Below, piece by piece: positions 45,744-54,443 of a stretch of 64,000 nucleotides of DNA (its first letter is position 1; the number at the start of each line of letters is the position of its first letter). Location of the stretch: contig NZ_CP040910.1 in assembly GCF_013394085.1 (NCBI RefSeq), positions 964,310 through 1,028,309 of the forward strand, given 5' to 3'. The notes under the pieces were generated by a model, which did no database searches, had not been told where the DNA came from, and saw only the letters and a list, made by a program, of their open reading frames with translations. Origin of the DNA: Limosilactobacillus fermentum. Lineage in GTDB: Bacteria; Bacillota; Bacilli; Lactobacillales; Lactobacillaceae. A program made the translations under genes and the position numbers.

Positions 45744-45782
45744 AAAGCCTCTCTCCGAACTTCATCGGGGAGGGGCTTTTTA
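45744..45782. terminator. Terminator
   Basis: AAAGCCTCTC.CCGA pairs with TCGGGGAGGGGCTTTTT, between the acetyltransferase gene and the convergent fic pseudogene. Confidence 0.85.
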
Positions 45783-45797
45783 GTGCGGTTAAAGATC

Positions 45798-46606
45798 TTA
45801 ATCATCCGGCAAGTTTTTCAAATAGCGTTGGCGGAATTCTTGGTTGCCACCCCAGAAAGGTTTAACACGCCTGGTCGAGAGCTTCTTGATACTTTCGAGT
45901 CGGTCGCGTTCTGCTTGCCAGACCTGCTCTTGCTCAACGGTACCGGGGGTTAGGCTAACCATCTCGTCAAGGAGCCGGTCTTGTTGCGTAGCATCATCTG
46001 TTAAATAATAACGCATTAGTAACCCAATAAACTTAGTATTGCTCTCTGGCTGGAGCGGTAAAACTAAGAAGTCCTGTGTTTCAAACGCTCCCATCGCCTC
46101 GTTAGCCGCAATTAAGGCGGTCCTCTTGTTACCATCCTGGAATGGTTGCATTTTAGCTAAATCGGCGAAAACTCGCCAACCATCTTTGGTGGTGTATTCA
46201 GAGGTGTCGAAACGGTCGATCATTTCTTGGAGAATCCCCTCAGTAACAATTTCGGGCAGGGTGTAGGAGTCGCCTATTAGGAGAGTAGGAACGTTCCGCA
46301 ATCATGTGGACATTGTCCTCTTCGTTATACATGTAATTCCGCAAATGGCCAGGAAGCGTGGGGGCTTCGATGGGACTATTGGTGAACTGTTGATTGATTG
46401 CAATGATTCCTTGGACGGTAAAACCAGTGCTGATAATTGCATTAACGCCGTTTTGGATATCCTTAAATAAATCTTGGCCTGTCCTTTAAATACGAAAGAT
46501 CCTTCGTTGATAATGCAGATTTAGTACTAGTTAAGGTACTACCGTAATTATTTAGCGAACCAGTTGACGCAATGAAAAAGGAAAATTTATTGATGTCAAT
46601 CTTCAT
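45798..46606 (-). pseudogene. Fic/DOC family protein gene, frameshifted
   Basis: The frame starts at ATG 46606 (MKIDINKFSFFIASTGS), shifts near 46480 to a second frame (QDLFKDIQNGVNAIISTGF...HLRNYMYNEEDNVHMIAERS) and shifts again near 46290 to a third with SYTLPEIVTEGILQEM and the Fic motif PFQDGNKRTA. Together the pieces form one Fic protein of ~265 residues, so at least two indels have broken it. The motif has GNKR in place of the usual GNGR. Fic proteins usually AMP-modify targets; this one is unlikely to be made intact. Confidence 0.75.
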
Positions 46607-46692
46607 GGGGCACGCTCCCAAAAAAATAGTAATACGAAGCCGTTGCTTTAAATTATATCATCAACGGTCGTCGCAGTTAGTTATCTGCCTGG

Positions 46693-47250
46693 TTAAAGTG
46701 CTTCACCCTTTTTATTAAAGAGGGGAAGGGGCTTTAAGTAGGTGATGTCTGTCCGGTTGACGGCGTCTCCTTCGGTAAGGATGGCAGCCTGAGTAATAAC
46801 GGTTGCCCCGCACTCCTTTAACAGCTGAGCGCCGGCTTTTAAAGAACCACCGGTTGAAATCACGTCATCGACTAGGATTACCCGTTGCCCCTTTAAAGCA
46901 TGCGCATCCGCCCCGTCTAAGACCAATTGCTGCGGTTCACTAGTGGTGATGGCTTGAACGGTGGTCACGTAGGGGTTGTGCATGTAAGCCTTAACGCCCT
47001 TGCGGATCACGAAGTAGCGGGGATGCTTGGTTAAAAGGGCTAGTTCATGGGCCAGGGGGATTCCCTTGCTCTCCATTGTCACGAGCGCGTCAAAATCGGT
47101 GGGCAAGAGGGGGGCTAACAAGCGGGCAGCTTCGTGGGTCAATTCGGCGTCACCCAGGATGACAAAGGAGGCAATTTTGAGCTCAGAATTGAGGTCAATT
47201 AAGGGTAATTGGCGCTGCAATTTGCCAATTTGGAGGGGGTAATTTAACAT
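46693..47250 (-). CDS. Phosphoribosyltransferase (adenine/xanthine PRTase-like)
   Basis: 185 aa from ATG 47250 (AAGGTGAG upstream). The PRPP-binding loop RVILVDDVISTGGSL (~125-139) is characteristic of type I PRTases, and MESKGIPLAHELALLTKHP resembles the adenine PRTase region. The base specificity cannot be settled; the length lies between Apt (~172) and Xpt (~190). It is monocistronic. Confidence 0.8.
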   Translation of the reverse strand: MLNYPLQIGKLQRQLPLIDLNSELKIASFVILGDAELTHEAARLLAPLLPTDFDALVTMESKGIPLAHELALLTKHPRYFVIRKGVKAYMHNPYVTTVQAITTSEPQQLVLDGADAHALKGQRVILVDDVISTGGSLKAGAQLLKECGATVITQAAILTEGDAVNRTDITYLKPLPLFNKKGEAL

Positions 47251-47298
47251 TTTTCTCACCTTTTTGATAATCTTAACTTTCAACCAACATCTTACCAT

Positions 47299-47593
47299 TG
47301 TTGTTCGTTAATTGATAGGGAGAAGGGGGTGGGAGAAGGTTATTAATTATAATAAGGTTCGTCCCGCCACGATTAACTAGTCTTAATAAAAACTTAATGA
47401 AAGCGATTGAAAAGAGCCAAAAAAGAGCGAAATGTTTTAAAATAAACTAAAAATACGGTAAATTAATATTAATCGATTGCGTGATTTTCCCGTTTTTCCT
47501 GGATGAAAAACTGGTTAACCATCAGCGAGGAAGTTACCGAAATCCGGATAATGACTTCAAAATTAATCATAATTTTCGAAGGAGGGGATGCTC
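47299..47593 (+). other. Intergenic region upstream of the MFS pseudogene
   Basis: AT-rich 295 bp with a cre-like site TGAAAGCGATTGAA (47398-47411, 12 of 14 consensus positions) and A/T tracts. No convincing coding frame or terminator is seen. Confidence 0.35.
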
Positions 47594-48965
47594 TTGAAGT
47601 CAGCAGACTACCGCAACGCCCCAATGGAGAAAATGAGTTGGAATGTTTTCATTGGTGTTGTCTTAGGACAAATTGTTAGTAGCTATACCTTAGGGATCGT
47701 CGGGGTCGCCCTCGACCGGGTGCCCAGCTCCATGACCCTATCCAGTACTTGGTTAGGGCTCTTGGGGGCCGGGTCGTTAATCGGGCTGTTTGGTAGCCTC
47801 TTGGTGGGGCGCCTTGCCGACCGCTATGGGCGCCGGAAGTTTTTCATGGCCGATATGCTCGCCCTAACGCTTCTATCAGTGCTACAACTATTCACCACTA
47901 ACTTAGCCGCCCTGTTAGTGATTCGAATCGCCCTTGGGATGGCAATTGCCGTTGAATACACGGTCGGCACCGCCCTATTGATGGAGTGGGTGCCCGCCAA
48001 ACGTTACTTTCGTTACCAAACCTACCTGTTAGCATACTGGGCGATTGGTTACTTTGCCGCCTACCTAGTCGGGACCTTTACCACCGGGTTTGGCGACCGG
48101 ACTTGGCAAGTGATCTTAGCCTCGTCGGCAATCGTCAGCACTTTGGCCGGGCTACAGCGCCTCGTGGTTCGTCAACCCGAGTCACCACGCTGGTTGGCCT
48201 CTAAGGGGCGGATTATCGAAGCAATTAACCTGGTGCACCGTTACGTCGGCGAAGATTACACGGTCCATCCGGCCCCGCAAGTCGAAGTAAAAAATGGCGC
48301 CTGGCGGATGCTGTTTAGCAAAAAATACCGGCGCCGGACCTTGGTCGGCGGGCTCTTTTACGCTTGCCAGACCCTCCCGTTCTTTGGGATCAGCATCTTC
48401 TTGCCCATCCTGATGGAAAATATGAACGTGACTAACCCCTTGGTCACCCAGTTGCTTTACTACGCCTTGATGATCGCCGGGGTCCTCGTGGGGATCGTCT
48501 TGAGTAACCACCTGCCGCGCCGTTATTTCTTGATTGGGACCTTCTTAGCCTCGGCGGCCTTCCTGCTGGTGCTCAGTATTTGGCACCAGGCCCCGTTAGC
48601 CTTAACGCTAATCTTGTTTAGCCTCTTTTCCTTGACGATTTCGGCCGCCTTGGTAATAGGACTACGCTTACCCAAACGAACTCTTTGACGCCAGCATCCG
48701 GACCTCCGGGGTTGGAATGTGCATTGCCATTAGTCGGATTGGGGCCGTGGCCGGGACCTTCATGTTGCCAATCATCAGCAACGCCTGGGGCAGCCAAGCG
48801 ATCTTCATCATCTGCGGGACGGTCTTGTTAATCGGGGGGATTATCTGTTACCAATGGGCACCAGAAACTTCCTTGCGCTTTGCCAAGCACAACCGCAGCA
48901 CCATTAACGAACCAAGCGGCTCCCGGGTAACTAGTAGTCGCTACTCGGACAGCACGATTGATTAA
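47594..48965 (+). pseudogene. MFS sugar/metabolite transporter gene with a 3' frameshift
   Basis: The frame from TTG 47594 (GGAGG 8 nt upstream) encodes helices 1 to ~10 of an MFS carrier with the loop-2 motif GRLADRYGRRKFF. Near 48665 the frame shifts: the conserved YPNELFDASIRTSGVGMCIAISRIG segment continues in another frame and runs to the stop at 48963-48965. One indel around CTACGCTTACCC explains it. A complete protein would be ~455 aa; the truncated product lacks the last two helices. Confidence 0.78.
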
Positions 48966-48972
48966 AGCACGG

Positions 48973-49001
48973 TTGACACCGGTTACAAAATTAGTTATGC
49001 T
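48973..49001 (+). promoter_or_regulatory. Promoter of the cyclodeaminase/aminotransferase operon
   Basis: TTGACA (48973-48978), 17-bp spacer, TATGCT (48996-49001). The sequence GACACCGGTT overlaps the -35 box (48975-48984) and recurs at 49031-49040. Confidence 0.7.
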
Positions 49002-49050
49002 TAACCCATCAAATTAAAACCACTTTTTCCGACACCGGTTGGGAAAAGCT

Positions 49051-49115
49051 AGGCACCTATGATTAGCCGTAGGTATGACGGATTCCGTCTAAGGCTGATC
49101 ATGGGTGCCTTTTTT
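49051..49115 (+). promoter_or_regulatory. Leader hairpin with terminator-like end (possible attenuator)
   Basis: AGGCACC..ATGAT.AGCC pairs imperfectly with GGCTGATCAT.GGTGCCT and ends in a T-run (49109-49115), with an inner ACGGA/TCCGT. It lies between the promoter at 48973 and the start at 49135, so it can attenuate the operon; it may also simply end readthrough from the MFS pseudogene. Confidence 0.5.
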
Positions 49116-49134
49116 CATAAAAGGAGGATTTAAC

Positions 49135-50202
49135 ATGACCCAAGTAACGATGTTAAGCGCAAGCCAGATTAGCCACCTCTTGGACATGCCAGCCGTGATT
49201 GACGCCGTGGCGGATGCGTATAAGGAAAAGGTGAACCATCCCGCAACGCTTTGGCCAATGGTTTATGAGCAACTCGGAGGTGAAGCGGACATGGACATCC
49301 GTTCCGGGGTGTTAGCTTCTAAGCACGTTTTTGGCAGCAAACTCCTCGCTTGGTTCGGCGAGAATGCCAAGCGGGGTCTGCCAGAATTAAACGGCCTAGT
49401 CAACCTTTACAGTAGTGATACCGGGGAGCCAGTCGCCGTTTTAAACGCCACCGCCTTGACTGGTTTTCGGACCGGGGCGGCGGGGGCCGTCGCTAGCCGC
49501 CTCTTGGCTAACCCGGATGCCACGACCTTGTTAGTGGTTGGCACGGGGAGCCAAGCCCCCTACCAAATCATGGCGCAGCTGTGCGTTTTACCCAAGGTGA
49601 CGCAAGTGCTCCTGGCTAATCCACGCGACGCAAAGAAGGCCCAGGCGGCCGCAGCCCAAATGCCAATGACTTTAGAGAAATTGTTTAGCCAAACTATTAG
49701 GGCGACCAATTCGGCGACCAATTCAGTGGTTGCAGGCCTAATTGACCACCGGCTAAGCGAAGTTGAATTTACTGGGGTCACTGACTTACCAGCGGCCGTA
49801 CAACGCTCCCGGGTAATCGTCACCGCCACCCCGTCGACTAAGCCGCTGATTCAAGCCGACTGGGTGCAACCGGGGACCCACCTCAACGCAATCGGCGCGG
49901 ATATGGAAGGCAAGCAAGAACTCGACGCAAAACTATTTCAAGGGGCCCAGGCCTATACTGATGACGTACCCCAGGCAAGCGAGGTTGGCGAAATCCAAAA
50001 TCCAATTAAGGCAGGCGTTATCAAACCAGAGCAAGTAGTTGAAATCGGCAACTCCCTGCTGGATCCGACCCTAGGGCGTCACGATGCGAATGCCATCACC
50101 ATCTTTGACAGCACCGGAATTGCCTTGCAAGACTTAGCCGCCGCTAATTTAGCCTTCGTGCGGGCCAAAGAACAGGGCGTCGGCACTCAAGTAGACCTAT
50201 AA
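49135..50202 (+). CDS. Ornithine cyclodeaminase/mu-crystallin family protein
   Basis: 355 aa from ATG 49135 (AAAGGAGG upstream). Family blocks: DMDIRSGVLASKHVFGSKLLAW (substrate side), LTGFRTGAAGAVASRLLA, the NAD-binding LLVVGTGSQAPYQ, IVTATPSTKPLI and GTHLNAIGADMEGKQELD. Members include ornithine cyclodeaminase, alanine dehydrogenase and ketimine reductases, so the reaction is an NAD-linked amine/imine conversion of unknown substrate. It lies 11 nt before an aminotransferase gene with a good ribosome binding site. Confidence 0.82.
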   Translation: MTQVTMLSASQISHLLDMPAVIDAVADAYKEKVNHPATLWPMVYEQLGGEADMDIRSGVLASKHVFGSKLLAWFGENAKRGLPELNGLVNLYSSDTGEPVAVLNATALTGFRTGAAGAVASRLLANPDATTLLVVGTGSQAPYQIMAQLCVLPKVTQVLLANPRDAKKAQAAAAQMPMTLEKLFSQTIRATNSATNSVVAGLIDHRLSEVEFTGVTDLPAAVQRSRVIVTATPSTKPLIQADWVQPGTHLNAIGADMEGKQELDAKLFQGAQAYTDDVPQASEVGEIQNPIKAGVIKPEQVVEIGNSLLDPTLGRHDANAITIFDSTGIALQDLAAANLAFVRAKEQGVGTQVDL

Positions 50203-50213
50203 GGAGGAGTACC

Positions 50214-51350
50214 ATGAAGATTAAAGACTTTGGCGTGGAACAATGGATGAACGAATACGAAACGAAGGCCAAGTATAACCTGGGCGAAACCTGCGTTTCC
50301 TCGTTAAGCATCCGTGAATTGTGTGAACTGGTGGGTGTGGACGTTAATGACTTTGCTAAGCAGCTGGTTGATCGGCACCTGACTTATGGCGCCATTGAAG
50401 GGGCGGTCGAGCTAAAGGAAACAATTACCCGGCTCTACCAGAATTTGACGCCGGACGAGATCGTGACCGAACACGGGGCGATTGGAGCGAACAACTTGGT
50501 CTTAAACGCCTTGGTGGAACCCGGGGATGAGGTAATCGCCGTGACGCCGACTTACCAGCAACTCCAGTCCATCCCCGAAGCAATCGGGGCGACGGTTAAG
50601 TTACTACCGTTAAAGAGGGAAAACGGCTACCTCCCGGATGCTGAACAATTGCGGGGGTTAGTGAGTGACAAGACTAAACTAATCGTCTTGAATAACCCGG
50701 ATAACCCCACCGGCGCCCTGATGAGCCAAGCAGGGCTCCAGACGATTGTGGACATCGCCAAGAGCGTTGACGCTTATGTATTGTGTGATGAAGTCTACCG
50801 GCACCTGACCCAAGAAGACGGGTACTCACCGTCAATTATCGACCTCTACGATAAGGGGATTTCGACCTCATCGTTTTCCAAGGTCTTTTCCCTCGCCGGG
50901 ATTCGCTTAGGTTGGTTAGCGACCCACGACCAAGCGGTGATGAAGGCCTGCCTGTCCTACCGCGACTACGAAACGATTTCTTGTGGCCAGTTAGACGAAA
51001 TGGTCGGTACCCTAGCCCTGAAAAACCAAGCAGTGCTCCTGGAGCGGAACCGGGGGATTGTCCGGGAGAACTTAAAGGTCTTAGAGGAATGGGTTCACCA
51101 ACAACCACACATCACCTGGTTAAAGCCTAAGGCGGGGACCACGGCGCTTTTGTACTATGACTTTGACCTACCAAGCACCATCTTTTGTGACCGCCTAATG
51201 AAAGAGTACGAAACCCTACTGGTACCGGGGAGCTGCTTTGACATTGAGAATTCGCTGCGGATCGGCTACGCCTTTGAAACCACCCACCTGCGCGATGGGA
51301 TGAATCAATTGGGGAAGTTCCTTGCTAAATTAGAACAGGAAGCAAGGTAA
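50214..51350 (+). CDS. Class I/II aminotransferase, VioD-like
   Basis: 378 aa fold-type I PLP enzyme. NNPDNPTGAL, CDEVYRHL (Asp to the pyridine N) and the PLP Lys in STSSFSKVFSLAGIRLGW are visible. The start IKDFGVEQWMNEYETKAKYNLGETCV resembles the capreomycidine-synthase (VioD)-like aminotransferases often found beside cyclodeaminase-type genes. The substrate is unknown. It forms an operon with the cyclodeaminase-like gene, so an amino acid to imine or cyclic imine pathway is plausible. Confidence 0.8.
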   Translation: MKIKDFGVEQWMNEYETKAKYNLGETCVSSLSIRELCELVGVDVNDFAKQLVDRHLTYGAIEGAVELKETITRLYQNLTPDEIVTEHGAIGANNLVLNALVEPGDEVIAVTPTYQQLQSIPEAIGATVKLLPLKRENGYLPDAEQLRGLVSDKTKLIVLNNPDNPTGALMSQAGLQTIVDIAKSVDAYVLCDEVYRHLTQEDGYSPSIIDLYDKGISTSSFSKVFSLAGIRLGWLATHDQAVMKACLSYRDYETISCGQLDEMVGTLALKNQAVLLERNRGIVRENLKVLEEWVHQQPHITWLKPKAGTTALLYYDFDLPSTIFCDRLMKEYETLLVPGSCFDIENSLRIGYAFETTHLRDGMNQLGKFLAKLEQEAR

Positions 51351-51372
51351 GGATGCACTCCTCTAATTATGA

Positions 51373-51412
51373 AAACCGCCTAGTCACTCCGTTGTAAGTG
51401 CCTAGACGGTTT
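51373..51412 (+). terminator. Long hairpin after the aminotransferase gene
   Basis: AAACCGCCTAGTCACT pairs with AGTGCCTAGACGGTTT with two mismatches. A long T-run is missing, but the position fits a terminator. Confidence 0.6.
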
Positions 51413-51468
51413 ACCAAAAATTGTAATTAATTACGTTGACAAAGTAAAACAAGAGAGTACTCTTATAA

Positions 51469-51480
51469 CATAAGCTACTT
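51469..51480. repeat. Inverted repeat flanking the toxin gene, left arm
   Basis: CATAAGCTACTT here is the exact reverse complement of AAGTAGCTTATG at 51693-51704. The arms flank the toxin frame, so the 5' and 3' ends of its mRNA can pair. Confidence 0.8.
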
Positions 51481-51549
51481 AATGCTAGCTTACACGGCGA
51501 CAACTCCACGAATAACACAAGCGATTGTGGACAAAGGGAAGTGGTCAAA

Positions 51550-51690
51550 ATGTATGAAGCATTGTTGCATGTAGCAACCTTGTTTAGCCTGATGAGCGGC
51601 GGCGTTCTTGCGGTGGTATCAACGATTGATAAGTTGTACGACCTAAAAGAAAAAGCCCACAAGCGACCGGGCGATCACAAGGGGCAATAA
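51550..51690 (+). CDS. Probable type I toxin (holin-like TxpA/BsrG-type small membrane peptide)
   Basis: 46 aa, short start MYEALLHVATLF, one hydrophobic helix (~6-25), then IDKLYDLKEK and a basic tail. The pattern 'YEAL...hydrophobic...IDK..' is that of the holin-like toxins of the TxpA/BsrG group. These peptides insert in the membrane and are silenced by a cis-encoded antisense RNA. A Shine-Dalgarno-like AAGGGAAGTGG precedes the ATG. A TTGACA (51436) and TATAAC (51464) lie upstream with non-ideal spacing. The antisense RNA promoter was not identified. It lies at the left edge of a prophage remnant. Confidence 0.65.
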   Translation: MYEALLHVATLFSLMSGGVLAVVSTIDKLYDLKEKAHKRPGDHKGQ

Positions 51691-51692
51691 GT

Positions 51693-51704
51693 AAGTAGCT
51701 TATG
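51693..51704. repeat. Inverted repeat flanking the toxin gene, right arm
   Basis: AAGTAGCTTATG, exact complement of 51469-51480, located 3 nt after the toxin stop and just before its terminator. Confidence 0.8.
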
Positions 51705-51708
51705 AGTT

Positions 51709-51739
51709 AAAGGCTGGGTGTTGCACCACCTAGCCTTTT
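51709..51739 (+). terminator. Toxin gene terminator
   Basis: AAGGCTgGGTG pairs with CACC..CCTAGCCTTTT, 19 bp after the toxin stop. Confidence 0.7.
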
Positions 51740-51780
51740 GCTACAGTTACTTTATCACGAAAGGGAACAGGTGGCAAACG

Positions 51781-51891
51781 ATGAGATGGATTATTTTAAT
51801 TGCTTTGTTTGCATTGGACGTTGGTATCGTATGGTTAATCGTTCGCAAGGTTAAGTCCATTCTTGCTAAGAGAAAAGGGCGGCGTTCATAA
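51781..51891 (+). CDS. 36-aa membrane peptide, prophage remnant
   Basis: Encodes a hydrophobic helix (MRWIILIALFALDVGIVWLI) followed by a strongly basic tail (KSILAKRKGRRS). A Shine-Dalgarno-like AAAGGGAACAGG is upstream. Its TAA shares a base with the next ATG (TAATG), so the two are translated together. No function is recognised. Confidence 0.55.
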   Translation: MRWIILIALFALDVGIVWLIVRKVKSILAKRKGRRS

Positions 51892-52100
51892 TGCCAAGAC
51901 CTAAGACGTTATCTGATAAGCAACGAGAAGACCACGCTAAAAAGAGTCGTGATCGTTGGAATGCTGCCAACCGTGATAAGGGCTATCGCTACCAAAAGAA
52001 ATCACGTGCTAAAAGCTTTATCAAAAAAGACGCATCGCTTGAAGAACTTCAGGAGCTCCGAAGTTTGATTGATGATCGGATTACAGAAATGAGGGACTAG
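51891..52100 (+). CDS. Small basic phage-type protein of unknown function
   Basis: 69 aa, very basic N-terminal half (MPRPKTLSDKQREDHAKKSRDRWN) and an acidic helical C-terminus (SLEELQELRSLIDDRITEM). It resembles small DNA-packaging-neighbourhood phage proteins, but no family can be named. It is coupled to the 36-aa peptide gene and followed at once by a terminator. Confidence 0.65.
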   Translation: MPRPKTLSDKQREDHAKKSRDRWNAANRDKGYRYQKKSRAKSFIKKDASLEELQELRSLIDDRITEMRD

Positions 52101-52125
52101 TCATTATATTGGCTAGTCTTTTTTT
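52095..52125 (+). terminator. Terminator overlapping the stop of the basic phage protein gene
   Basis: GACTAG (52095-52100, containing the stop) pairs with CTAGTC (52113-52118), then seven T. Confidence 0.8.
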
Positions 52126-53005
52126 ACTACTTAAATGGTCCTTGCAAACCTGGACCGACCTCAAAAACAACGTTAATGAGTCGCTGGTGAGCCGTAATAA
52201 TGGTCAGTCAGCCGTGACCAAAGCCTACCGGCAGATCTTAACGGAGTCGACCACCGCTACTGTCACCGGTTTGATGACCCACGAGGACGCCGTCCAGGCA
52301 GCCATGTACCGGGTGGTTGATAAAGGACTGCCGACCACGTTGATCGATAAGGCGGGGCGCAACTGGAGCATTGAAGGTTACACACGGATGGTGGTCAACA
52401 CGACCGTCAACCGGGCATTTAACGAGGTTCGCCTGCAACGGATGAAAGACTTCGACATGCACTTAGCCTTGATGTCGTCACATCCCAACAGCCGGCCAGC
52501 GTGTGCACCAATTCAGGGCCACGTGGTTAACTTAGTTTCGCCGAGTGATCCGGACTTTGACCCACACTACGATTCAATCTTCAATCACGGATATGGCGAA
52601 CCGTCTGGAACACAAGGGATTAACTGCCGGCACATTCTGTTCCCGTACGAGCCAGGCGTCAGTGAGAACCATCAACCACAGTATGATCCCGATGAAGCGA
52701 TCAAAAACGGCAAGCTGGTCCAACAGCAACGGGCACGAGAACGGGCCATCAGGGACGCTAAAAAGCGCCTGAGAGTTGCGGAACAACTCGGTGATGATCA
52801 GATGGTGAGCCAGGCTAAAACGCTCCTACGAGCCCGCCAGGCGAAACTACGGGACTTCATCAAAGAGACCAACGCCGGCAAGAAGAATCCGATTCTGGTA
52901 AGGGATTATTCTAGGGAGAAGATCGTCACAAAGATACCGATAATCAAGGTGAACGAATCGGAGCTGATTTCAAAGACCGTTCAACATTACGGGTCCTTTC
53001 TCTAG
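52109..53005 (+). pseudogene. Phage minor capsid protein, 5'-truncated
   Basis: The frame has no proper start: the first possible TTG lies inside the preceding terminator. From about QTWTDLKNNVNESLVSRNNG the sequence matches the Phage_min_cap2/minor head type, with SHPNSRPACAPIQGHVVNL and the Cys-His block GTQGINCRHILFPYEPG. A charged coiled region follows (RERAIRDAKKRLRVAEQL). The N-terminal ~100 residues are missing. This is the only structural phage gene here, so it marks a prophage remnant and not an inducible phage. Confidence 0.75.
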
Positions 53006-53498
53006 TGTAGAGAAGGTCCATGCCTATCTTTCCATCCTTTCATTGGCATCACTCCTCTCAAATACGGAGCGTCGCCAACGATCTTGACCTAATCATTATA
53101 GTGTGAATCAGGGGGAAGAGGTAGTATCGTACCAAAACGAATACACCCAACTGGTAGTGGCGGGGTGGAGGAAAGCGAGCTCGTTGCTAAAACTGGCAAC
53201 GGGCTTTTTAAATGGGGTAGTGTTTTGGCTTAAATTAACCTGTCATTAAAATTATAGTTTTAATGACACACATTAAAAGAAACCCTTTAGTATCAATGGA
53301 TTTCGTAATTTTAATTTCGTTGTTTTTTTTCACACCTTGGTTTAACTTTGCAACGCCCCGCTCGCCTTCGCTGTTGGCAACGGTTGGATACTTCCCCGTT
53401 GGTTGAAGAAGTTTAACCAGGATGCCAACCATCAAAACCTTGGAACGAACCAAGACTGGGCGCCGGACGGTTAATTAGTGCCACTTTTATAAATATAT
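53006..53498. other. Non-coding end of the prophage remnant
   Basis: Contains a terminator (AGCTCGTTGC/GGCAACGGGCT then T5, 53178-53210), a perfect palindrome TGTCATTAAAA/TTTTAATGACA (53241-53268) and a run of T (53325-53332). Short frames have no ribosome binding site. I see no gene. Confidence 0.6.
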
Positions 53499-53524
53499 GA
53501 AAAAACCGTCCAGTGTTTGGACGG
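53499..53524 (-). terminator. Terminator of the esterase gene
   Basis: Minus strand CCGTCCA pairs with TGGACGG and is followed by at least seven T. Confidence 0.8.
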
Positions 53525-53534
53525 CTCGGATGGC

Positions 53535-54389
53535 TTAATTTAAATGCTTCTTGAGGAACTCCAAAATGAGCTTGAAGACGGCTGGTTGCATGAACTGGAC
53601 GTCCATGTGGCCGGCAGTTTCTAATTCATAGAGATCCGCATCAACGCCCGCTTGGTTAAGGGCTTCGTACAGGACCTCGGAGTCTTTAACCGGGACGACC
53701 TGGTCCTGTTGGCCGTGCAGGATTAAGAATGGCACGCTCTTTTTTGAAACGTAGGTCAATGGATTGGCCTTGGCATCCAGTTCCGGGGCGTCCTCTGGCT
53801 CGGCCCCCAGTAAGTTACGGTAAACGAAGTCAAAGGCGTCTGTGGCGCTGCCTTGTTTAGCAGTTAACGGGTCAACCACGCCGTACCAAGGGACTGCCAC
53901 TTGAACGTCACTGGAGACGTCTAAGTGGTCGCCGACGTCAAATTCCGTCATCCCGTTGGTCAACCCCAACATGGAGGCCAAGTGACCGCCGGCCGATTCA
54001 CCCATCACGACAAAGCGATCGGGATCGGCCTGGAACTTCGCGGCATTAGCGCGCATGTAACGGATCGCCGCCTTGGCATCCTCGAGTTGACCCGGGAAGT
54101 TGACCTTGTTAGAATCGCGGTACTCCACGCCCACAACCAAATACCCCGCCCGGGCAAAGTCAACTAAGTTTGGCAAGTGGATGTTGTGGTCGGTATCCAT
54201 CCATCCCCCACCGGCAAACCAAAAGATCACTGGGAACTTGGTGTCATCCCCGGTGGCAAAATGGCGTATTACCGACAGCCGTAAGTTGCGGGTGGCGTTG
54301 CCCAGCCAGCCGGGTACCTGGGCATACACAATGTCGGAATCGAGCCAAAGCCCATCCCGTTCAACAGCAACGTTAATCACTTTCTTCAA
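53535..54389 (-). CDS. Alpha/beta hydrolase, carboxylesterase-lipase type
   Basis: 284 aa from TTG 54389, chosen because GGAGGTG is 7-8 nt upstream. The oxyanion-hole motif (WFAGGGWMDTD, HGGG-like), nucleophile elbow VMGESAGGHLASMLG (Ser), the acid region LHGQQDQVVPV and the His in TAGHMDVQF make a complete catalytic triad of the hormone-sensitive-lipase/BD-FAE type. No signal peptide, so it is cytoplasmic. Substrates are probably short acyl or aryl esters. Confidence 0.85.
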   Translation of the reverse strand: MKKVINVAVERDGLWLDSDIVYAQVPGWLGNATRNLRLSVIRHFATGDDTKFPVIFWFAGGGWMDTDHNIHLPNLVDFARAGYLVVGVEYRDSNKVNFPGQLEDAKAAIRYMRANAAKFQADPDRFVVMGESAGGHLASMLGLTNGMTEFDVGDHLDVSSDVQVAVPWYGVVDPLTAKQGSATDAFDFVYRNLLGAEPEDAPELDAKANPLTYVSKKSVPFLILHGQQDQVVPVKDSEVLYEALNQAGVDADLYELETAGHMDVQFMQPAVFKLILEFLKKHLN

Positions 54390-54443
54390 AAGAAAAACAC
54401 CTCCAATGCTCTCATGATAGCGCATTCGGGAGGCGTTTTAAAG

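Noticed and set aside
53235..53453. 72-aa minus-strand frame in the prophage-remnant spacer
   Set aside because: No ribosome binding site, and it runs across a palindrome and a T-run. Composition is not protein-like.
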